Source: Elstera litoralis (lineage in GTDB: Bacteria > Pseudomonadota > Alphaproteobacteria > Elsterales > Elsteraceae). From it: a stretch of DNA of 5,539 nt. Shown here piece after piece: positions 1-5,539 of the stretch. Made by a program: the position numbers and the translations under genes. The stretch's first letter is position 1. Each line of letters starts with the position of its first letter. The notes under the pieces are model-generated. The model was not told the DNA's origin. It did not search any database and was given only the letters and a program-made list of their open reading frames with translations. The stretch is from positions 1-5,539 of the forward strand of contig NZ_LAJY01000375.1 of the NCBI RefSeq assembly GCF_000963705.1, read 5' to 3'.

Positions 1-48
1 CAGTCGGGTGCCACCCAGACCGGCCAACAGCCGCCCGCCCGTAGTTAA
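1..48 (+). CDS. 3' end of upstream gene, probably RND periplasmic adaptor (membrane fusion protein)
   Basis: Reading from base 1 gives 15 codons (QSGATQTGQQPPARS) and then TAA at 46-48. The tail is polar and rich in Gln, Pro and Gly, which is typical of the disordered C-terminus of MdtA/AcrA-type adaptor proteins. The stop lies 35 nt before the RND permease start on the same strand, and adaptor-then-permease is the usual order in mdtABC and acrAB operons. Too little is visible to identify a domain, so the adaptor identity is inferred from context. A preceding second RND permease (MdtB-like) is an alternative. A different frame stays open through the region, but that is the out-of-frame shadow running into the permease gene. 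Confidence 0.45.
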   Translation, partial: QSGATQTGQQPPARS

Positions 49-72
49 AAACACCCCTCGCCCGCTTCCCGC

Positions 73-77
73 AGGAG
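73..77 (+). promoter_or_regulatory. Ribosome binding site of the RND permease
   Basis: AGGAG lies six bases upstream of the ATG at 84, near-ideal Shine-Dalgarno spacing. It settles the choice of start codon. The resulting N-terminus (MNLSELCIRRPV) aligns with the start of MdtC/AcrB-type permeases directly before TM1. Confidence 0.75.
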
Positions 78-83
78 CCTTCG

Positions 84-3000
84 ATGAACCTCTCCGAACT
101 CTGCATCCGGCGCCCGGTGATGACAACGCTGATGATGGCAGCGCTGTGCATTCTCGGAATCGCGGGCTTCAAGCAAATGCCCGTGGCGGCTCTACCGAAG
201 GTGGATTTTCCAACCATCGTCGTGAGCGCCAATCTGCCGGGGGCGAGCCCGGAAACGATGGGCGCCTCGGTGGCAACGCCGCTGGAGCGGGAATTCTCCA
301 ATATCGGCGGGATCACCTCGATCACCTCGACCAGCACCCTCGGCAGTACTCAGGTGGTGCTGGAGTTCGATTTGAACCGCGACATCGATGCGGCGGCGCT
401 CGACGTACAGTCGGCCCTATCGGTCGCAACCCGGCGCTTGCCGCGCGAAATGCCCAACCCGCCCTCCTTCCGCAAAGTTAATCCGGCGGATGAGCCTATT
501 CTGTTCGTGGCCGTCAGCTCCTCGGTGCTGCCCCTCAGCCAAGTGAACGAATATGCCGAAACCATGATGGCGCAGCGGCTCTCCACCATCACCGGCGTCT
601 CCCAAGTTAATATTTTCGGTGGACAGAAATTCGCCGTGCGCGTTCAGGTAAACCCGCAGGCGATGGCCTCGCTGGGCATCAGCATCGACGATGTGCAGCG
701 CAGCATCGTTTCCGCCACCTCGACCACGCCGGTCGGCAGTTTGAACGGCGACAAGCAGACCCTGATTCTCAAAACCTCCGGTCAGCCCGAACTGGCCAAG
801 GATTTCACCCCGCTTGTGGTTGCTTACCGCAATGGCGCGCCGGTGCGGCTGGGCGATATCGCCACCGTCATCGATTCGGTGCAGAACGACCGCGTGGCGA
901 GTTGGTACAATGGCACCCGCTCCATCACCCTCGCCATTCAGCGCCAGCCGGGCGCGAATACCATTGAGGTGGTCGATTCAATCAAGGCGCTGATCCCGGT
1001 CTTCCGCGCGCAAATTCCGCCGTCGGTGAGTATCGCTGTGCTGAACGACCGCTCCATTTCGGTGCGCGATTCGATTGCCGATGTGGAGTTTACCTTCGTT
1101 CTCACGGTCATTCTGGTCGTGCTGACGATCTTCCTGTTCCTGCGGAAAATCTCGGCAACGCTCATCCCCTCGTTGGCCCTGCCCATGTCGATCATCGGCA
1201 CGCTGGGAGGCATGTATCTGTGCGGGTTCAGCCTCAATAATATTTCGCTGATGGCCCTAACCCTGGCGGTCGGCTTCGTTGTCGATGACGCCATCGTGAT
1301 GCTGGAAAATATCGTCCGCTATACCGAAAAAGGCATGTCGCCGATGGAAGCTGCGCTGAAGGGCAGCCGCGAAATCGGCTTTACGATTATCTCGATCACG
1401 CTCTCGCTCATCGCGGTTTTTATTCCGGTCCTCTTCATGGGCGGCGTTGTCGGGCGCGTCTTTTTTGAATTTGCCGTGACGATCAGCATGGCCATTCTAG
1501 TATCGGGCTTCGTCTCGCTCACGCTGACGCCGATGATGTGCGCGCGCTTCCTGCGCCCGCATCAGCACGGCGAGCGCGAAAATCTGTTCGGGCGGACGCT
1601 CGAAGGAGCCTTTCTGGCCCTTCAGAACGGTTACGACGCCAGCCTGCGCCTCGTGCTGCGCCATAAGTTCGTGATGCTGATGTTCACCATCGCACTGACT
1701 TTTTTAACGATCCATGAGTTCCGGCAGATTCCGCGCGGCTTCTTCCCTGAAGAAGACAATAGCCTGCTGACGATTTTCACCGAAACCAACCAGGATACCG
1801 CCTTCCCGGCGATGGCTGAAAAGCAACAGCAACTTGCCGCCATTGTCGCCGCCGACCCGAATGTCGAAACCGTCAATTCCACGGCGGGTGGCGGCTTTGG
1901 TGGGCGCGGCGGCAATACCGGGCAAATGTTCGTCGGCCTGAAACCGAAGGATCAGCGCACGACGCCAGAAATCCGCGCGATCATCACCCAATTGCGCAAT
2001 AAGTTGCAGGCGGTTCCGGGGATCAATGCCTTCATCAACCCCGTCCAGAACCTGCGCATCGGCGGGAGAAGCTCCAATCTCGCCTATCAATATACGCTGC
2101 AAGGCGTGGATACGAATGAGCTTTTCGCCTGGGCACCCCGCCTTGAGGCCGAGTTGCGCCGCATTCCGGGCGTGCAGGATGTCTCCTCGGATTTGCGCAT
2201 CCGTTCGCCGCAAGCGATGGTGGATATCGACCGGGATAAGGCCGCCTCCCTAGGCGTCGGCATCGATACGCTACGCACCACCCTCTATAGCTATTTCGGC
2301 ACGCGCCAAGCCTCGACCATCTTTACCTCGGTCAATGATTACGCCGTGATTGTCGAAGCCGACCCGAAGTTCCAAAGCAGCATGAATGGGCTGAACGCCG
2401 TTTACGTGCGGGCAGCGAACGGGACAATGATTCCGCTGGAAACCTTCGCCAGTATCAGCCGCTCGGTCGGCCCGCTGTCGGTGAACCACCAGGGGCAGCT
2501 CGCCGCCGTTACTCTTTCCTTCGCGCTCAACGAGGGCGTTGCCCTCGGCCAAGTGGTCAATGCGATCAAGGAGATGGAACAGCGCTTGGCCCTGCCGGTG
2601 ACCATCTCCAGCGCCTTCCAGGGCTCGGCGAAAGTGTTCGAGGATGCCGAACGCGGGCAAGGCATGCTGCTGCTTGTCGCCGTGCTCGCCGTTTATATTA
2701 TTCTCGGCGTGCTCTACGAAAGCTTCATTCACCCGATCACGATTCTCTCTGGCCTGCCCTCGGCGGCCTTGGGGGCGCTGTGGTCTTTGCAGCTCTTCAA
2801 TATGGACCTCTCGGTCATCGCCATCATCGGCATTATCATGCTGATCGGCATCGTGAAGAAAAAACGCGATTATGATGATCGACTTCGCCCTAGAGCGGAA
2901 ACGCGAGGGCGATATGAATGCCGAAAAAGGCATTTACGACGCCTGTATTATCCGCTTCCGCCCGATCATGATGACCACTTTCGCGGCCCTTATGGGCGTG

Positions 3001-3207
3001 CTGCCCATCGCCCTCGGGCATGGGGCCGGGGCGGAGTTGCGCCGCCCGCTCGGGATTGCCGTCGTCGGCGGGCTGCTGGTCTCGCAACTGCTCACCCTCT
3101 ACATCACGCCGGTCGTCTATCTCTACTTCGAGCGCCTGTCCGAATGGCTGACGCGTAAGCCGAGCGTGCCGGATGCCGCGATACCGCCGCCGGCACCGGC
3201 GGAGTAA
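84..3207 (+). CDS. MdtC-like RND (HAE-1 family) multidrug efflux permease, interrupted by a frameshift
   Basis: This is the inner-membrane, proton-driven component of a tripartite drug efflux pump, which works with a periplasmic adaptor and an outer-membrane channel. As written, the frame from ATG 84 runs to TGA 3156-3158 (1024 codons), but the last ~98 residues are charged nonsense. Removing one A from the A6 run at 2859-2864 restores a 1040-aa protein ending at TAA 3205-3207, the normal family length. TM1 is at about 12-29, TM2-6 at 333-484, TM7 at 525-543 and TM8-12 at 859-1015, with two large periplasmic porter loops between. Proton-relay residues are visible: D401 and D402 in TM4 (AcrB D407/D408), K926 in TM10 (K940), and R957 and T964 (R971/T978) in the restored frame. 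Phrases such as VDFPTIVVSANLPGASPETM and MYLCGFSLNN, and the GIVKKNAIMMIDFA block, resemble E. coli MdtC more than MdtB or AcrB. No other lesion is seen, so this is either a recent mutation or a sequencing error. The substrate cannot be read from sequence. Confidence 0.9.
2859..2864 (+). other. Frameshift site: A6 homopolymer with one extra A
   Basis: The codons read ATC GTG AAG AAA AAA CGC (IVKKKR). The family consensus here is IVKKNAIMM, which needs AAG AAA AAC GCG ATT ATG ATG. Five As give exactly that, and six push the rest of the gene out of frame. Downstream of the run the alternative frame matches the family without a gap to the natural stop. The run covers the codons for K926 and N927, the essential TM10 lysine and its neighbour. 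In the frame as written, TM11, TM12 and the cytoplasmic tail are lost. Confidence 0.9.
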
Positions 3208-3225
3208 AAGGGTCGCTAACGCGAT

Positions 3226-3246
3226 TGTGAGGGCGCTGCCCTCACA
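3226..3246. repeat. Intergenic hairpin 1: perfect 9-bp inverted repeat
   Basis: TGTGAGGGC and GCCCTCACA flank a three-base GCT loop, with no mismatch. It lies 18 bases after the RND stop codon. No T tract follows on either strand, so it is not a classical intrinsic terminator. It may be an mRNA 3'-end stabiliser or part of a repeated palindromic element. Confidence 0.7.
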
Positions 3247-3252
3247 CTCCCG

Positions 3253-3276
3253 CCCAAGGGCCGAATGCCCTTAGGG
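3253..3276. repeat. Intergenic hairpin 2: 9-bp inverted repeat with one bulge
   Basis: CCCAAGGGC pairs with GCCCTT-A-GGG around a CGAAT loop, with the single A at 3273 bulged. No T tract follows. It lies six bases after hairpin 1, which supports one composite palindromic element rather than independent terminators. Confidence 0.6.
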
Positions 3277-3305
3277 AACCCGCCAAAGAATAAGAAATGG
3301 GATTT

Positions 3306-3325
3306 CAAAGGGCGAAAGCCTTTTG
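3306..3325. repeat. Intergenic hairpin 3: GAAA-capped stem
   Basis: CAAAGGGC pairs with GCCTTTTG (one G-T pair at 3310/3321) around GAAA, which on the + strand is a GNRA-type tetraloop. The four Ts at 3321-3324 are within the stem rather than after it, so termination here would be weak at best. An AT-richer spacer at about 3285-3305 separates it from hairpin 2. Confidence 0.55.
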
Positions 3326-3333
3326 ACGAGGGT

Positions 3334-3359
3334 GCAGGGAGCGGCGCTCCCTGCCTTTT
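3334..3359 (+). terminator. Rho-independent terminator of the RND operon
   Basis: GCAGGGAGC and GCTCCCTGC form a perfect 9-bp GC-rich stem around a GGC loop at 3334-3354. It is followed by C and then TTTT at 3356-3359, the best terminator architecture in the window. In + orientation it would end transcription from the efflux operon just before the convergent ABC gene. On the minus strand the same stem follows the ABC stop by eight bases but has no T tract, so any role there would depend on the stem alone. Confidence 0.6.
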
Positions 3360-3362
3360 CCT

Positions 3363-5156
3363 CTACCGCGCGCCGAACTGCAACGCCGCAAGATGCGCGT
3401 AGAGTCCGCCTTGCGCAACGAGGCTGTCGTGGGTGCCGCTTTCGATAATCCGGCCTTGGTCCAGAACCAGAATACGGTCGCAACTGACGATCGTGGCGAG
3501 GCGATGGGCGATGACGAGGGTAGTGCGCTCCTGCATCAGCCCGTCGAGCGCCTGTTGAACGGCGCGTTCGGACTCGGCGTCCAGCGCGCTGGTGGCTTCA
3601 TCGAGCAAGAGAAGCGCCGGTTGGCGCAGAATGGCACGGGCGATGGCGATGCGCTGGCGCTGACCGCCGGAGAGGCGCATGCCGCGCTCGCCCAATTGGG
3701 TTTCGAACCCCTGCGGCAGCTTACCGATAAACTCGGCGGCGAAGGCGGCTTCGGCGGCCGCGTGCAGCTCGGCGTCGGAGGCATCGGGGCGGCCGTAGCG
3801 GATGTTCTCGGCGACGGTTCCCGCGAAAATCACCGGCTCCTGCGCCACAATCGCCATCGCGCCGCGCAGCTCGGCGGGGTCGAGGTCCGTCAGAGCGTGG
3901 CCGTCGAAGCGGATGATGCCGCTGTTGGGATCATAGAAGCGCAGCAGCAGTTGCAGCACCGTCGTCTTGCCCGCGCCGCTGGGGCCGACCAGGGCGACGC
4001 GCTCGCCGGGGGCGATGGTGAAGCTGATCTGATCGAGCGAAGGCCGATCCGGGCGCGTTGGATAGTGGAAGGAGACCGCCTCAAAGCTCACCGCCCCGCG
4101 CACGGGCCTTACAAGGGGCACAGGATGGGCGGGGGCCTGAATGGCGGGCACTGTGCTGGCAAGCTCGATGAGGCGCTCTGACGCCCCTGCGGCGCGCTGT
4201 AAATCGCCGATCACTTCCGAAATCGCCCCGACCGCGCCCGCGACCACCGCCGCATAGAAAACGAAGGCCGAGAGATCGCCGGGCGAGAGCGTGCCCGCCA
4301 GCACGTCGCGCCCGCCGATCCACAGAATGATACTGATCGCGCCGAAAACCAGCAGAATGACAATCGCGGTCAGATAGGCGCGGGCAATGATGCGCGAACG
4401 CGCGGCGGAAAAAGCGGCATCGATGCGGCCTTCGAACTGGCGCTGCTCCATTTTTTCATGGGTGAAGGCCTGCACCGTGCGCACGCCTTGCAGGGCTTCG
4501 GTGATTTGCACGCCGACCGCCGCCACTTCGTCCTGTGCCCGGCGCGACAGGTTCCGCACCCGACGACCGATGATGATGATCGGCCCGACAACCAGCGGCA
4601 CCACCAGAAACACCAGCCCGGTCAGCTTGGCGCTGGTAATCAACAGCATCACCGAGCCGCCCATAAACAGCAGGAAATTCCGCAGGGCGATAGAGAAGGA
4701 CGAGCCGACGACGCCTTCGATAATCGTGGTATCCGTCGTCAGGCGCGATTGGATTTCCGCCGTCCGCGCCGTGTCGTAAAAGGTTGCATCCAACTGCAAG
4801 GCCCGCGCAAACACATCGCGGCGAATATCCGCCACCACCCGTTCGCCGAGCCAGGAGACGAGGTAGAAGCGGCTGAAGGTGGCACCGGCCAGTAGAATAA
4901 CGACGGCCATCAGCACGAGAACCGCTTTATCGAGCAGCCCGACATCGCCCGAAACAAAGCCTTCATCGACCAAATGCCGCAAGCCAGACCCCAGCGCCAG
5001 CACCGTGCTGGCGGCCACGATCAAGGCCAATCCGGCCCCGATCATGTGAAGGCGATAGGGTTTGAGGTACGTCAGCAAAAAGCGCAAGGAGCGCAGACTG
5101 CGGCTCCGTTCCCGCTCGTCGGCAGCAGCGGCGGGAAAAGACCTGGGTTGGCGCAT
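3363..5156 (-). CDS. MsbA-like ABC exporter half-transporter (fused permease and ATPase)
   Basis: This 597-aa type IV (B-family) ABC exporter should act as an inner-membrane homodimer, using ATP to export a hydrophobic or amphipathic substrate. After an Arg/Ser-rich cytoplasmic N-terminus (1-25), six TM helices lie at about 36-58, 75-98, 156-174, 178-198, 262-282 and 292-312. The nucleotide-binding domain covers about 355-590. The A-loop is Y365, Walker A is GPSGAGKTT (391-399, K397) and the Q-loop is Q439. The X-loop GERG is at 489-492, the signature LSGGQ at 495-499, Walker B LLLLDE ends at the catalytic E520, the D-loop is SALD (523-526) and the switch is H551. Every ATPase motif is intact, so it should be active. 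The length is standard. It resembles the alphaproteobacterial MsbA-related subgroup. Lipid A, a peptide or a drug could each be the substrate, and sequence cannot decide. It is transcribed toward the RND gene and away from rpmE, apparently alone. Confidence 0.93.
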   Translation of the reverse strand: MRQPRSFPAAAADERERSRSLRSLRFLLTYLKPYRLHMIGAGLALIVAASTVLALGSGLRHLVDEGFVSGDVGLLDKAVLVLMAVVILLAGATFSRFYLVSWLGERVVADIRRDVFARALQLDATFYDTARTAEIQSRLTTDTTIIEGVVGSSFSIALRNFLLFMGGSVMLLITSAKLTGLVFLVVPLVVGPIIIIGRRVRNLSRRAQDEVAAVGVQITEALQGVRTVQAFTHEKMEQRQFEGRIDAAFSAARSRIIARAYLTAIVILLVFGAISIILWIGGRDVLAGTLSPGDLSAFVFYAAVVAGAVGAISEVIGDLQRAAGASERLIELASTVPAIQAPAHPVPLVRPVRGAVSFEAVSFHYPTRPDRPSLDQISFTIAPGERVALVGPSGAGKTTVLQLLLRFYDPNSGIIRFDGHALTDLDPAELRGAMAIVAQEPVIFAGTVAENIRYGRPDASDAELHAAAEAAFAAEFIGKLPQGFETQLGERGMRLSGGQRQRIAIARAILRQPALLLLDEATSALDAESERAVQQALDGLMQERTTLVIAHRLATIVSCDRILVLDQGRIIESGTHDSLVAQGGLYAHLAALQFGAR

Positions 5157-5158
5157 AG

Positions 5159-5169
5159 CCCTTCATCCT
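5159..5169 (-). promoter_or_regulatory. Ribosome binding site of the ABC exporter
   Basis: On the minus strand the bases before ATG 5156-5154 read TAGGATGAAGGGCT. AGGA (5169-5166) is nine bases from the start and AAGGG (5163-5159) only two, so AGGA is the likelier anchor. An ATG overlapping this motif (5167-5165) is in another frame and leads into no recognisable protein, which supports 5156 as the start. Confidence 0.45.
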
Positions 5170-5311
5170 AATCGATAGTCGACGGCGTGCGTGCGGCGGC
5201 AGCATGGGTACGGCGGCGGTCATAGCAGCCCCGCCTTGGAACAACAACCGGCAGAAAATCGACGCGCAGAAAACCGGCAAGAATCGACATGTGCGCTGGA
5301 CAGACGGGGGC

Positions 5312-5360
5312 GCTTCAGGTAGAAGCCTCGCTTCACGAGTTTTGCTGTGCCGGAAACGGC
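5312..5360 (+). promoter_or_regulatory. Possible structured 5' leader of rpmE
   Basis: GCTTC (5312-5316), GAAGC (5322-5326) and GCTTC (5330-5334) allow two mutually exclusive 5-bp hairpins. A third alternative, CTCG (5327-5330) with CGAG (5336-5339), is followed by TTTT. GCCG-GAAA-CGGC at 5349-5360 adds a GNRA-capped hairpin 23 bases before the rpmE start. Ribosomal protein genes, including L31 in several phyla, are known to carry autoregulatory leaders. The stems here are short and could be chance in GC-rich DNA, and no confident -35/-10 pair was found in the divergent 5157-5383 gap. Confidence 0.25.
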
Positions 5361-5383
5361 CAACCTGTGCTGCGAGAGCGTCG

Positions 5384-5539
5384 ATGAAAAAGGACATTCA
5401 CCCCGACTACCATCCCATCACGATTGTGATGACCGATGGCCATACCTACCAAACCCGTTCGACCTACGGGAAGCCGGGGGATACGCTGCGTTTGGAAATC
5501 GATCCGACGTCGCACCCGGCCTGGACCGGTGGCCAGCAG
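5384..5539 (+). CDS. rpmE: 50S ribosomal protein bL31 (5' part, cut by window end)
   Basis: A structural protein of the large ribosomal subunit that bridges to the small subunit. The first 52 codons are visible and open to the window edge. They show the hallmark N-terminus MKKDIHPDYH, the core TRSTYGKPGDTLRLEID and the HPAWTGGQQ motif, as in alphaproteobacterial L31. The usual length is about 70-80 aa, so roughly 20 or more residues lie beyond the window. The CxC and CxxC zinc ligands of E. coli L31 are absent: M16 and D18 replace the first pair, and the segment before HPAW has no cysteine. This is the zinc-independent C-minus form. A weak purine-rich ribosome binding site, GAGAG (5374-5378), is five bases before ATG. 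It is divergent from the ABC exporter across 227 bases. Confidence 0.95.
   Translation, partial: MKKDIHPDYHPITIVMTDGHTYQTRSTYGKPGDTLRLEIDPTSHPAWTGGQQ

Noticed and set aside
8..481. 157-codon + strand frame overlapping the RND gene start
   Set aside because: Low-complexity Arg/Pro/Gly translation with no family resemblance. It is out of frame with the RND coding sequence it overlaps, a typical GC-rich shadow.
599..660. Any second lesion or premature stop in the RND gene that would indicate an old pseudogene
   Set aside because: Reading the frame through this and the other porter-domain segments shows continuous family-like sequence. The A6 run is the only disruption found.
2850..2880. Programmed ribosomal frameshifting at the A-run producing the full-length pump
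   Set aside because: Restoring the frame needs a +1 shift. A -1 slip on the A-run reaches TGA at 2873 almost at once. There is no in-frame stop or spaced SD-like stimulator as in prfB-type +1 sites. Transcriptional slippage on only six As is possible but weak.
2271..2933. 220-codon minus-strand frame inside the RND gene
   Set aside because: Antisense to well-conserved RND porter and TM8-TM10 coding sequence. The translation is rich in His, Asp and Arg and matches no family I recognise.
3187..3202. CCGCCGG-CA-CCGGCGG palindrome just before the RND stop as a terminator
   Set aside because: It encodes the Pro/Ala-rich C-terminal tail (PPPAPAE) and has no T tract. The palindrome is readily explained by GC-rich proline and alanine codons.
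2872..3207. A 111-codon open frame starting at ATG 2872 as an independent small gene
   Set aside because: It begins mid-TM10 with the family sequence MMIDFALE and contains RND TM11-TM12. It has no ribosome binding site. It is the 3' part of the frameshifted permease gene.
3393..4181. 262-codon + strand frame opposite the ABC ATPase domain
   Set aside because: Lies wholly antisense to intact Walker A, signature and Walker B codons. Its Gly/Ala/Arg/Asp-rich repetitive composition is a reverse-strand artefact of GC-rich codon use.
4963..5397. 144-codon minus-strand frame spanning the ABC start and the rpmE 5' end
   Set aside because: Overlaps the first ABC codons out of frame and the rpmE start antisense. 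No recognisable domain and no good ribosome binding site.

Overview
The window looks like chromosomal sequence from a GC-rich alphaproteobacterium. The best evidence is the 3' edge, where a zinc-free (C-minus) ribosomal protein bL31 of the alphaproteobacterial kind sits divergently from an MsbA-like ABC exporter. The RND permease and the palindrome-rich intergenic DNA also fit a Rhodospirillales/Azospirillaceae-type genome. That finer placement is an impression from sequence style, not a demonstrated assignment.

Layout from left to right. (1) Positions 1-48 hold the last 15 codons of an upstream + strand gene, probably the periplasmic adaptor of the efflux system. (2) Positions 84-3207 (+) hold a full-length, MdtC-like RND inner-membrane efflux permease of 1040 aa. 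It is broken by one extra A in a run of six at 2859-2864. (3) Positions 3208-3362 are a convergent intergenic gap packed with four consecutive hairpins, the last followed by a T tract. (4) Positions 3363-5156 (-) hold a complete 597-aa half-size ABC exporter with a fused membrane domain and ATPase. (5) Positions 5157-5383 are a divergent intergenic region with the ABC gene's ribosome binding site and a possibly structured rpmE leader. (6) Positions 5384-5539 (+) hold the first 52 codons of rpmE, cut by the window end.

How the genes relate. The adaptor tail and the RND permease look like one operon and would work together with an outer-membrane channel as a proton-driven tripartite pump. The ABC exporter is a separate ATP-driven homodimeric transporter on the opposite strand. 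rpmE is a housekeeping gene. I see no mobile element, CRISPR array, tRNA, rRNA or clearly undescribed system. The most notable point is that the frameshift falls exactly at the proton-relay lysine of the RND pump. The next is the stacked-hairpin intergenic segment.
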